Assembly (NCBI GenBank): GCA_016201805.1
Contig: JACQCB010000075.1
Span: 1 to 20,532 of the forward strand
DNA length: 20,532 nt
Source of the DNA: Nitrospirota bacterium
GTDB lineage: Bacteria; Nitrospirota; Nitrospiria; Nitrospirales; Nitrospiraceae
Direction: 5' to 3'
In this document: positions 6,361 to 13,331 of the stretch, in pieces
Numbering within the stretch: the stretch's first letter is position 1
Layout of the letters: each line of letters starts with the position of its first letter
Program-made: the position numbers and the translations under genes
Notes under the pieces: model-generated
Told to the model about the DNA's origin: nothing
What the model saw: the letters and a program-made list of their open reading frames with translations, nothing else
Databases searched by the model: none

Positions 6361-9318
6361 TTACCTGCGTGTTTCGACCGGCTTGTCGGTCAGGGCCGCC
6401 TCGGACTGGGTGTCCTCTTGCAGGCGCTCGCTGCCTTCATCGGCCGGCATAAACTGCTGGATGCGCGTGCTGCCGCTGTCAACCACAAATACGCTGCCCT
6501 TCGCATCCACCCCGATGCCGTAGGGGAAATTGAACTGCCCGTCGCCACCGCCGAACCCGCCCCACTGGGTAATAAAGTTCCCCTCGCGGTCGAACTTCTG
6601 GACCCGTTGATTGCCGGTGTCTGTCACGTAGACGTCGCCCTGCCCGTCCACCGCAATGCCCCAAGGCGAACGGAAATGCCCCGTATCCTGGGCCTGGGGG
6701 CTGCTGGCATGGCCGGGGCCGAGACTGCTGCCCCACTTCGTGATCAGTTGGGGCAGGACATTGGTGCTGGTGTCAAACTTCTGGACCCGGTGGTTGCCCA
6801 TGTCCACGACGTAGACGGCCCCGTCGGCCTGATCGACCGCAATCCCGCGCGCGAAGTAAAACTGGCCGTCGTTGGTGCCGAAGCTGCCCCACTGCATAAT
6901 GAACTCGCCGTGCATGTCGAACTTCTGCACCCGGAAATTCGCGCTGTCCACCACGTAGATATAGCCACGCACCCGATCGACGGCGATCCCCCAGGGTGAG
7001 CTGAACTGGCCTTCCCCGTTGCCGCGGGAGCCGAACTTCATAAGGTAGCCGCCCAGTTTCCCGTCGAACTTTTGAACCCGATGGTTGTTCGTATCCACCA
7101 CGTAGACATCCCCGCGCGCATCGCAGGCGATGCCGGTGGGATTGTGAAAATTGCCGTTGGCGTTTCCGAAGTTGCCCCACAGGATGATGAAGGTCCCGTT
7201 GTTGTCGAACTTTTGAACGCGGTTGTTGCCGTTGTCCACGACGAACAGGGCCCCCTGCTGGTCGATCGCCAAGCCATACAACGGCGCCATGAATTCGCCG
7301 CCGTGCAACAGCGAGGCGCCCCGGCCTGGCTTGCCCCACTTGGAGACGCAGAGGTAGCCGGAGGTATTGACCAGGATCGTCGCGCTGGCCGGAACCGATA
7401 CGTTGTTGCCGACGTCTTTGAACCAGGCATAGATCGTCTTGCCGCCGTCGCCCGGCGAGAGCGTGAAGGGGACTGTGGCTCCGAACTTTAGTTCGGGCGC
7501 GACGTCCACCCAGCCCGGCACCCCGGCGGTCGGCGCCAGGGGATTTTCGGACACATAATAGGCGGCGACGCCCGTGTCGCTGTCGTTGGCCGAGACCGTG
7601 AGCACCACATCCGGCGTGCTGGTCATAAAGGCCCCGTGGTTGATCACCACCATCGGGTTCTGCGGCGCGGAAATGTCGATGAGCACTGGCGTGGCCGTGA
7701 CCTCGTCGGAGGGCAGACTTTCCCGTCCGTCTTCGTAGACGGCCGTGAGCACATAATAATACGGCGTATCGTTGGTCAGCCCCGTATGGACATGGGGACT
7801 CACGACCCCTTCGATGCGCGTCCCGGTCTGCGCGGTGACGCCAGACTGCGTGTGGAAGTAGAGGTTGTAGGACTGCGCGCCCGGCACCTCCAGCCAACTC
7901 AGCACCGCTTCGGTGTCCCCCGGCTTCGCCACCACGCTCCGTGGAGCCGGCAGATCGGTGGCCTCCTTCGGCCCAGCCTGCGAAGCCTTCTGGATCTCCT
8001 CTTCGGTCGGCGCATATTTCAAGACGCGGGCATTCCCGCTATCCACGACGTAGACGCAGCCTTCTCGATCCACGGCAACGCCGTAGGGGAAATTCAACTG
8101 CCCCTCGGTGATGCCGCGGTTGCCCCAGGCGCAGATGAACGTCCCGTTCCCGTCGAATTTCTGAATCCGATGGTTCCCGCTGTCCACGATGTAGACGTTG
8201 CCGAGCGCGTCGCAGGCCACGCCCCAGGGAGCCTTGAACTGCCCCGGGCCGCTGCCTTCCTTCCCCCACTTGGTCAGGAAGCTCCCACGGGAGTCGAACT
8301 TCTGGATGCGATGGTTGCCCTCGTCTGCGACAAAGATGTTGCCGACGAAGTCCACCGCGAGGCCGCGCGGAAAGAAGAAGGCGCCGTCGAAACTGCCGTC
8401 CCTCCCCCATTTCATCAGGGGGGTCCCGTCAGGCTGGAACTTCTGAATCCGCGCATTGCTCGTGTCGGACACGTAGAGATTCCCGTCCTTGTCCGTCGCC
8501 GTCCCCCAGGGTACGTCGAACTTGCCCATGCCGGCCCCGCGCCACGCAAACCCGAACTTTCCCCAGGCTTGCATCACGTTGCCGTCGGCATCGAACTTTT
8601 GCACCCGGTTGTTCCCGCTGTCCGCAACGTAGACATGGCCTTCAGGCCCCGTGGCGAGACCTCGGGGGTAGTAAAACAGCCCTTCCTGGTCGCTCGCCTC
8701 GCCGCCCCACCGGGCCAGAAACTTCCCGTCCTTGTCGAACTTTTGAATCGAGTGATTGTCCGTATCGGCGACGTAGATGTTCCCGTCCTTGTCGAGCGCG
8801 ATGCCGGTCGGAGAGTTGAACTCCCCGTCATCCACCCCCGCCTGACCGATCTTCATGGCCAGCAGATAGGGAGCCGGCACCGCCATGACTTCCGCGGACT
8901 CCAGGCTTTCGCCCTGCGGGGTGACGACCGTTACGACATAGTGATAGCAGGTCCCGTTGGCAAGATCGTCGTGGACGAAGGGGCTCGTCGCCCCTTCGAT
9001 CAAATTGCCCTTCTCCTTAGTCACCCCGATGACCGGGTTGAAGTCCGCCGCACTGGCGATCGGACGGGTCAACTCGGAGAATTTGATCTGGACTCCCTTG
9101 GTCGTCTGGAAATAGAGGTTGTAGTACATGGCGTCCGGAACCGGGTTCCACGAAATCGTGACCCGGCCATTGCCGGACTTGGCCGCCACGTTTGCCGGAG
9201 CCGGGGGCAGTTCTTCTTGCTCCATCGACTCCCCCGCACCCCACTCATCCGGATTGCCTTGGGCTCGAAGCGCAAGACGGTCGGGTGCCAATCCCTCGTT
9301 GAACCACCACTTTTTCAT
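6361..9318 (-). CDS. NHL-repeat protein with two six-bladed propellers and FN3 domains
   Basis: The 985-residue protein has a clear order: an unassigned N-terminus, a fibronectin type III-like domain (about 35-145), six NHL repeats (about 155-440), a second FN3-like domain (about 455-550), an Ig-like domain beginning DISAPQNP (about 550-650), six further NHL repeats (about 660-955) and an acidic polar tail. Each repeat has the pattern PxGIAxDxxGxxYVxDxxNxRxQKF. Twelve repeats fit two complete six-bladed beta-propellers. NHL propellers usually bind proteins, RNA or ligands; no catalytic residues were recognised, so the function is unknown. No signal peptide or membrane segment is seen, which is odd for an FN3/NHL protein of this style. 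I start at the ATG of MKKWWFN, preceded by GAGGG; ATGs four codons upstream (9330) and further up (9345) are possible. It has its own promoter and is divergent from the dehydrogenase gene. Confidence 0.9.
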   Translation of the reverse strand: MKKWWFNEGLAPDRLALRAQGNPDEWGAGESMEQEELPPAPANVAAKSGNGRVTISWNPVPDAMYYNLYFQTTKGVQIKFSELTRPIASAADFNPVIGVTKEKGNLIEGATSPFVHDDLANGTCYHYVVTVVTPQGESLESAEVMAVPAPYLLAMKIGQAGVDDGEFNSPTGIALDKDGNIYVADTDNHSIQKFDKDGKFLARWGGEASDQEGLFYYPRGLATGPEGHVYVADSGNNRVQKFDADGNVMQAWGKFGFAWRGAGMGKFDVPWGTATDKDGNLYVSDTSNARIQKFQPDGTPLMKWGRDGSFDGAFFFPRGLAVDFVGNIFVADEGNHRIQKFDSRGSFLTKWGKEGSGPGQFKAPWGVACDALGNVYIVDSGNHRIQKFDGNGTFICAWGNRGITEGQLNFPYGVAVDREGCVYVVDSGNARVLKYAPTEEEIQKASQAGPKEATDLPAPRSVVAKPGDTEAVLSWLEVPGAQSYNLYFHTQSGVTAQTGTRIEGVVSPHVHTGLTNDTPYYYVLTAVYEDGRESLPSDEVTATPVLIDISAPQNPMVVINHGAFMTSTPDVVLTVSANDSDTGVAAYYVSENPLAPTAGVPGWVDVAPELKFGATVPFTLSPGDGGKTIYAWFKDVGNNVSVPASATILVNTSGYLCVSKWGKPGRGASLLHGGEFMAPLYGLAIDQQGALFVVDNGNNRVQKFDNNGTFIILWGNFGNANGNFHNPTGIACDARGDVYVVDTNNHRVQKFDGKLGGYLMKFGSRGNGEGQFSSPWGIAVDRVRGYIYVVDSANFRVQKFDMHGEFIMQWGSFGTNDGQFYFARGIAVDQADGAVYVVDMGNHRVQKFDTSTNVLPQLITKWGSSLGPGHASSPQAQDTGHFRSPWGIAVDGQGDVYVTDTGNQRVQKFDREGNFITQWGGFGGGDGQFNFPYGIGVDAKGSVFVVDSGSTRIQQFMPADEGSERLQEDTQSEAALTDKPVETRR

Positions 9319-9388
9319 TGTGTCCCTCATAGTTCCTGCAGGCATGACTGAGGAAATAATCTGCTTCTTTCAATCACTTAGCAGCGCA

Positions 9389-9417
9389 GTCTAACAAAGT
9401 GGAATAGACCAAGTCAA
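9389..9417 (-). promoter_or_regulatory. Sigma-70-like promoter of the NHL-repeat gene
   Basis: TTGACT (complement of 9412-9417) and TTAGAC (complement of 9389-9394) are separated by exactly 17 nt on the minus strand. Transcription would start near 9382, about 65 nt before the preferred ATG. Confidence 0.55.
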
Positions 9418-9466
9418 GGCAACTGATCGCAGCGCTGACCCTAGCAAAGTCATGACAAATGCACGT

Positions 9467-9494
9467 CAACCAGCCAAGAGAACCGCGCTGGTTG
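9467..9494. promoter_or_regulatory. Inverted repeat overlapping the -35 of the dehydrogenase promoter
   Basis: CAACCAGC (9467-9474) and GCTGGTTG (9487-9494) are perfect inverted 8-mers 12 nt apart. The right half overlaps the proposed -35 box, so the site could be an operator; this is inferred from position only. Confidence 0.4.
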
Positions 9495-9520
9495 TTGCCC
9501 TTCCCAGGATCGGCTAAGAT
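9492..9520 (+). promoter_or_regulatory. Promoter of the D-2-hydroxyacid dehydrogenase gene
   Basis: TTGTTG (9492-9497) and TAAGAT (9515-9520) are 17 nt apart. The predicted start of transcription, about 9527, is only some 5 nt before the ATG at 9532, and no Shine-Dalgarno is present, so the mRNA would be almost leaderless. Confidence 0.5.
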
Positions 9521-9531
9521 ACTGCGCCACG

Positions 9532-10491
9532 ATGTCTTTGCCGGCCCTCTATGTCTCCAGACTGCTTCCTCCCGCCGTCATGTCGGTGCTCACGGAACGG
9601 TTCCGCCTCGTCGCCCAACCAGGCCCCCTCCCACCGGAAAAGCAATCCTTACGCAAGGGGCTGGAGGAGGCAGAAGCTGCCATCTGCACGTTGACGGAGC
9701 AGATCGACCGCGAAGCCTTGCACGCGGCGCCCCGCCTCCGCGTAATTGCCAACTATGCGGTCGGATACAACAACATCGATCTGGACGCTGCGAAAGATCG
9801 GGGGATCGTCGTCACCAACACGCCCGATGTCCTCACCGAAGCGACCGCGGACATGGCCTGGGCCCTGTTGCTGGCCACGGCCAGACGCATTCCAGAGGGA
9901 CACGGACTGGTGCAGCAAGGAGCCTGGACGGGATGGGAGCCGACGCAACTGCTGGGCGCAGACGTCTACGAGAAAACTCTCGGCATCGTCGGCATGGGCC
10001 GGATCGGCAACGCCGTTGCGCGGCGGGCCGCCGGGTTCCGCATGCCGATTGTGTACTGCAACCGCACAGCCCCGGCGCCATCGGATACGGCCCCCTCATG
10101 GCGGCATCTCTCCTTGCAGAAAGTCCTCTCCGAATCGGATTTCATCAGCCTCCACGTCCCCCTGACACCCAGCACCCGCCATCTTATCGGCGCAGCGGAA
10201 CTGCGGCTCATGCGTCCGACCGCATTCCTCATCAATACCTCCCGCGGCCCGGCCATCGACGAGGCGGCCCTGGTGGACGCCCTTCGTGAACGCCGCCTGG
10301 CCGGCGCCGGACTGGATGTCTACGAGCAGGAACCGGCCCTTCACCCCGGTCTCCGATCGCTCGCACAGGTCGTCACGCTGCCGCATCTCGGCTCGGCCAC
10401 CCTCAGCGCCAGGGTCCGCATGGGCATGGTTTGCATCGAGAACATCCGGGCGGTCCTGGAGGAACGTCCGGCACCGAACCGGGTCAACTAA
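9532..10491 (+). CDS. D-2-hydroxyacid dehydrogenase (glyoxylate/hydroxypyruvate reductase type)
   Basis: The enzyme belongs to the NAD(P)-dependent D-isomer 2-hydroxyacid dehydrogenases, which interconvert 2-oxoacids and D-2-hydroxyacids; it resembles the glyoxylate/hydroxypyruvate reductase (GyaR/GhrB) branch. The 319 residues are normal for the family. The nucleotide-binding motif GMGRIG is at 154-159, and the catalytic Arg238 (NTSRG), Glu267 (DVYEQEP) and His285 (LPHLGS) are all present. Asn-Arg after the second beta strand of the cofactor domain (YCNRT) would favour NADPH over NADH, which is an inference. The exact substrate cannot be read from the sequence. The ATG fits the start of the substrate domain; it has no Shine-Dalgarno. 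The gene stands alone, divergent from the NHL gene and convergent with the ATPase gene. Confidence 0.92.
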   Translation: MSLPALYVSRLLPPAVMSVLTERFRLVAQPGPLPPEKQSLRKGLEEAEAAICTLTEQIDREALHAAPRLRVIANYAVGYNNIDLDAAKDRGIVVTNTPDVLTEATADMAWALLLATARRIPEGHGLVQQGAWTGWEPTQLLGADVYEKTLGIVGMGRIGNAVARRAAGFRMPIVYCNRTAPAPSDTAPSWRHLSLQKVLSESDFISLHVPLTPSTRHLIGAAELRLMRPTAFLINTSRGPAIDEAALVDALRERRLAGAGLDVYEQEPALHPGLRSLAQVVTLPHLGSATLSARVRMGMVCIENIRAVLEERPAPNRVN

Positions 10492-10494
10492 GAA

Positions 10495-10569
10495 GAATTG
10501 ACGATTGTTGGATTGAGTCATTGACGCATTGTCCAATGGATCAATCGTCAATCCAACAATCGTCAATTC
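10495..10569. repeat. Phased inverted repeat between two convergent genes
   Basis: A perfect 22-bp arm at 10495-10516 is repeated inverted at 10548-10569, with a 31-nt centre that holds a further CATTG/CAATG hairpin. ATTG starts at 10497, 10504, 10512, 10520 and 10528, and CAAT at 10534, 10542, 10549, 10557 and 10564, so the words recur every 7-8 nt. The element fits exactly between the plus-strand stop at 10491 and the minus-strand stop at 10570. It could end transcription in both directions, but it is AT-rich and lacks T-runs. Confidence 0.9.
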
Positions 10570-11385
10570 CTACGTGCCCAGCCGGAGGTCCCTGGCCACC
10601 TCGTGGATCAGGTCCGCCTCGATCCGTTCTTGTTTTCTCAGATAGGCTTCCAGCAAGGCGTTATCGCAAAGCGTATTGATGAGGCGAGGGGTGCCTTTCG
10701 AGTAGCGCCAAATGACGGGAAACGTATCCGGGCTGAACGTGCCCTCGCGGCCTCCGGCAATGCCCAGCCGATAGGCAACATAGGCTTCCGTCCCAGTCAC
10801 ATCCAGCTCGGTCAGTTGATAGCGGATCGCGACCCGCTGATGCAGCGGTTGGTCGAGGGCCAACACCTCATCGAGTTCCGGAAGACCGAAGAGCACGAAG
10901 GTCACCGCCTTACGACCGCCCACCTCGATGTTCAACAGACCGCGAAAGTTCTCCATCAATTCCCGGCTACGCAACATCTGCGCTTCGTCGATCAGGACCA
11001 CAGCCTTCTTCCCGCTCTCGGCAATTTCCTCCAGCCGCATTGCCAGCTGCGTCAGCAGATCCATTTGGGTCTCCCCCGGAGCCAAAATCCCCAGTTGCAA
11101 GGCAATCTTCCGCAGCATCCATTCCGACGTCACCCCCGCGTGGATGACGATCAGGAGCGCCGCGTCATACGTGTCAGGATCGAGTTCTTCCAGCAACTGC
11201 GTCGCCAAGGTCGTCTTGCCCGCCCCGACGTCCCCGACGACCACCGCCAGCCCCTTCATGTTCTCGACCGTGTGCTTGAGGCGCACCAGGGCCTCGGCAT
11301 GTTGCTGAGCGTTGTAGAAAAACCGGCTGTCGATGGTAATCAGGAAGGGGTTTTCGCGCAGGCCAAAAAACTCAAGGAGCCCCAT
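10570..11385 (-). CDS. ExeA/GspA-like AAA ATPase
   Basis: This 271-residue cytoplasmic P-loop ATPase starts with the signature MGLLEFFGLRENPF, typical of the ExeA/GspA group, which includes the ATPases of type II secretion assembly and of exosortase loci. Walker A is GDVGAGKTT (51-59) and Walker B is VVLIDEAQ (129-136), followed by the FVLFGLPEL sensor segment and the LDVTGTEAYVAYRL lid segment. It ends without the peptidoglycan-binding C-terminal region or the transmembrane helix of full-length ExeA, so it is the short soluble form. GGAGG precedes the ATG at good spacing. It lies 12 nt after a TPR protein gene on the same strand, which suggests that the two proteins act together. Which complex or surface structure they serve is not shown by the neighbourhood. 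Confidence 0.88.
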   Translation of the reverse strand: MGLLEFFGLRENPFLITIDSRFFYNAQQHAEALVRLKHTVENMKGLAVVVGDVGAGKTTLATQLLEELDPDTYDAALLIVIHAGVTSEWMLRKIALQLGILAPGETQMDLLTQLAMRLEEIAESGKKAVVLIDEAQMLRSRELMENFRGLLNIEVGGRKAVTFVLFGLPELDEVLALDQPLHQRVAIRYQLTELDVTGTEAYVAYRLGIAGGREGTFSPDTFPVIWRYSKGTPRLINTLCDNALLEAYLRKQERIEADLIHEVARDLRLGT

Positions 11386-11397
11386 GATCCTCCAATC

Positions 11398-12561
11398 CTA
11401 GAGATAGGAAACGCGTCGCTTCTTTCGCTCTATCCCATGGCCGCTTCGCTCGCGAGGAGGATCGCTGGACGGGCTTCCTGGAGCAACCGAAAGACCGGCG
11501 TCGGCATGCGCTGCCGTCCCGACAGCCTCGCGTTCGGGAGCGGCCGGAGAAGATTGGAAGACCGGAGCAAACCGGCGGATGAAGGGACTTGCAGGAGCCA
11601 GCATGACGATGCGTTCGTAGAGTTCGGCCGGCAGCGTCGTCTGCTCCGGATCAGGATGCTCCAAGAGCGCCTCGATCGCCTTTCCGAACTGCGCCGCGGC
11701 AGCGTCACCGTCTCCGGTCTGTTCATACACGCTCCCGAGCAACTCGATCAACGTCACGCAGGTGGGATCGACCTTGAGGTATTCAAGACACATCACTTGG
11801 GCCGGCTCGAAATCCTGTGCGCGTATGGCCGCCTCCACGAGGAACCGGAATTCGGCCTTGGCTGAGACGTACGCCCCGCTTCGCAGATGCAGCGAGGCCA
11901 GCCTCCGGCAGACCTCCGGATCACCCGGCTCCCGCTCAAGCAGCTGGAGGAGCATCCCTTCCGCCTCGGCATATCGTTCGGCCATGGTGTGCTTGACGGC
12001 TTCATTGATGAAGTCTTGACGCGTCCATTCCGCTCGCCCAGACGATCCGGACGGAAGAGCGGCCGGCTGTCCCGGCCCCTCTTGGCTCAACGCCGACTCG
12101 GCCAGTTCTTGTTGCGCCTCGACGTTGCCGGGATCGAGCGTGACGATCATGCGATAGACTTCCAGGGCTTCCGCCGCCTGCCCTGCCTTGCGGTACAACT
12201 TGCTCAGAGTGAGGTAGTCGGAGACCGCGTTGCCGATCAGCCCTCGCTCGGCATTCAAGTCCGCCAACCCCCGGTAGGCTTCGCATTGCGTCGGATCGAC
12301 CTTCAGAATTTTCTTGTAGAGGGCAATGGCTTTGAGCGCAGCCCCTCCCGTGCGAAAAGCCTGAGCCGCCTGAAGATAGGCATCCACGGCTTCGGTTGGG
12401 ACATTGCGCTTCAGATGAAGGTCCCCGATTGTATTGAAAATGGAGCCGTCGGCAGACGTGCCATCGGCCAGTTTTTTCCACTCGGCAATCGCCTTGTCGA
12501 ACTGCCCGTGTGTCGTAAAAATCTGGGCCTGTTCAAGAATGGAGTTTTTGTCGATCGGCAT
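11398..12561 (-). CDS. Tetratricopeptide-repeat protein
   Basis: The 387-residue protein consists of TPR-type helical hairpins over about residues 5-150 (for example AQAFRTGGAALKAIALYKKI and KLYRKAGQAAEALEVYRMIV) and again over about 185-305, separated by a Gly/Ser/Pro linker. A disordered tail ends in basic residues. No signal peptide, membrane helix or catalytic motif is seen, so it is probably a cytoplasmic scaffold. The ATG is preceded by CGGGG at 6-7 nt, and a strong promoter lies 35-63 nt upstream. The downstream partner is an ExeA-like ATPase. The pair may belong to a secretion, polysaccharide or motility system encoded elsewhere; the function is unknown. Confidence 0.87.
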   Translation of the reverse strand: MPIDKNSILEQAQIFTTHGQFDKAIAEWKKLADGTSADGSIFNTIGDLHLKRNVPTEAVDAYLQAAQAFRTGGAALKAIALYKKILKVDPTQCEAYRGLADLNAERGLIGNAVSDYLTLSKLYRKAGQAAEALEVYRMIVTLDPGNVEAQQELAESALSQEGPGQPAALPSGSSGRAEWTRQDFINEAVKHTMAERYAEAEGMLLQLLEREPGDPEVCRRLASLHLRSGAYVSAKAEFRFLVEAAIRAQDFEPAQVMCLEYLKVDPTCVTLIELLGSVYEQTGDGDAAAAQFGKAIEALLEHPDPEQTTLPAELYERIVMLAPASPFIRRFAPVFQSSPAAPEREAVGTAAHADAGLSVAPGSPSSDPPRERSGHGIERKKRRVSYL

Positions 12562-12595
12562 GCTTAACCCCGCGTAAAACCTGCGTCCTGGTGGA

Positions 12596-12624
12596 AAACT
12601 AACAGGTCAACCAGGGGTTGTCAA
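12596..12624 (-). promoter_or_regulatory. Strong sigma-70-like promoter of the TPR-ATPase pair
   Basis: On the minus strand a perfect TTGACA (complement of 12619-12624) is followed after 17 nt by TAGTTT (complement of 12596-12601). Transcription would begin near 12589, about 28 nt before the TPR start codon. Confidence 0.7.
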
Positions 12625-12708
12625 GGAAACGGGCTGGGACTTCCACAGACACGTCTATAGAGGCGGCAATGGCGGGAAAATTCACTGGAGCACACAACGG
12701 AATCGAAG

Positions 12709-12734
12709 GGCCCGCCGCATCGGCGCGGCGGGCC
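12709..12734 (-). terminator. GC-rich hairpin downstream of cspA
   Basis: GGCCCGCCGC (12709-12718) and GCGGCGGGCC (12725-12734) form a perfect 10-bp stem with a 6-nt loop, about 45 nt after the cspA stop. On the minus strand it is followed by CTTCGATT rather than a long T-run, so its strength as an intrinsic terminator is uncertain. Confidence 0.65.
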
Positions 12735-12779
12735 TGACGAGTTGATCCGCGCGGGCCATCGGCCGACGCTCGGACCGAC

Positions 12780-12986
12780 TTACGCGCTTTTCAAGACGTT
12801 CGCGGCCTGAGGACCCTTGGCACCCTGCACGATGTCGAACTCGACGTTCTCGCCCTCTTTCAATGTCTTGAACCCTTCGCCCTGCAGAGCAGAGTAATGG
12901 ACGAACACATCCTCTCCGCTTTCAAGCCGAATGAATCCAAAACCTTTTCTGTCATTGAACCACTTGACCGTCCCCTTGCTTCTCAC
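12780..12986 (-). CDS. Cold-shock domain protein, CspA family
   Basis: This 68-residue single-domain protein binds single-stranded RNA and DNA and typically acts as an RNA chaperone or antiterminator. RNP1 is KGFGFI (14-19) and RNP2 is VFVHY (27-31), with the usual GTVKWFND opening and a GPQAANV segment near the end. The start is GTG, chosen because AAAGGAGG lies at ideal spacing. It is transcribed alone: a promoter at 13156-13183 gives a leader of about 160 nt, and a GC-rich hairpin follows the gene. The leader contains a terminator-like hairpin, so regulation by attenuation is likely. Which csp paralogue it is cannot be decided from sequence alone. Confidence 0.95.
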   Translation of the reverse strand: MRSKGTVKWFNDRKGFGFIRLESGEDVFVHYSALQGEGFKTLKEGENVEFDIVQGAKGPQAANVLKSA

Positions 12987-13045
12987 TCGATCCTCCTTTC
13001 CTCAACCAGAACACAGACAGTTAGTTGCCTGCATCATCCGACCAG

Positions 13046-13068
13046 AGGCGCCCCGCAAGCCGGCGCCT
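13046..13068. repeat. Second leader hairpin ahead of cspA
   Basis: AGGCGCC (13046-13052) and GGCGCCT (13062-13068) form a perfect 7-bp stem with a 9-nt loop. In the minus-strand transcript it follows the U7 tract of the leader terminator and lies about 60 nt before the cspA start. Confidence 0.6.
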
Positions 13069-13107
13069 AAAAAAATACCGCAGAAGACTTAGGGTCCTCC
13101 TGCGGTA
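13069..13107 (-). terminator. Hairpin plus U7 inside the cspA leader: likely attenuator
   Basis: TACCGCAG (13076-13083) pairs with CTGCGGTA (13100-13107), with a further GAC/GTC pair inside. On the minus strand the stem runs straight into seven T residues (complement of 13069-13075). No gene lies upstream on this strand, and the structure sits between the promoter at 13156-13183 and cspA. It would stop transcription about 80 nt after the start unless overridden. Confidence 0.7.
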
Positions 13108-13155
13108 CGTGGAACGAGTCATAACGTGCATGGTAATCCCGCAAACAGGGGCAGC

Positions 13156-13183
13156 ATTTAACATAGCCCTCCTATGTTGTCAA
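13156..13183 (-). promoter_or_regulatory. cspA promoter with a palindrome between -35 and -10
   Basis: On the minus strand a perfect TTGACA (complement of 13178-13183) is 16 nt from TTAAAT (complement of 13156-13161). The spacer is almost wholly the inverted repeat AACATAG-N5-CTATGTT (13160-13178), placed where a bound repressor would block RNA polymerase. Transcription would start near 13149. Confidence 0.65.
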
Positions 13184-13268
13184 GAATATCTTTCCCCTCC
13201 CGGTGGCTTGCGCCTCCCATAGCTTCTCCGGCCTCCCCATGGCGCAGCCATTCGAGATTTGCCCGAGA

Positions 13269-13297
13269 TTTACAAGCCCTCGAAAATACATTATATT
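13269..13297 (+). promoter_or_regulatory. Promoter of lptF-lptG
   Basis: TTTACA (13269-13274) and TATATT (13292-13297) are exactly 17 nt apart. Transcription would start near 13304, 28 nt before the TTG chosen as the lptF start, so any start codon upstream of about 13304 would not be on this transcript. Confidence 0.7.
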
Positions 13298-13331
13298 GGG
13301 ATACTTACGAGCCGCTCAAACCGAGGACTTC

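Noticed and set aside
5263..6999. Long plus-strand open frame opposite guaB and the NHL gene
   Set aside because: It is a GC-rich shadow frame antisense to two well-identified genes and has no family features.
6361..9318. NHL repeat DNA as a possible CRISPR or tandem-repeat array
   Set aside because: The repeats are coding, imperfect and spaced by blade length (about 140-150 nt); no identical direct repeats with unique spacers are present.
7636..9351. Plus-strand 571-codon open frame opposite the NHL gene
   Set aside because: Its apparent internal repeats are the antisense image of the NHL repeats.
13025..13222. 65-codon plus-strand frame upstream of lptF
   Set aside because: It overlaps the cspA leader hairpins and promoter, lacks a ribosome site and has no recognisable motif.
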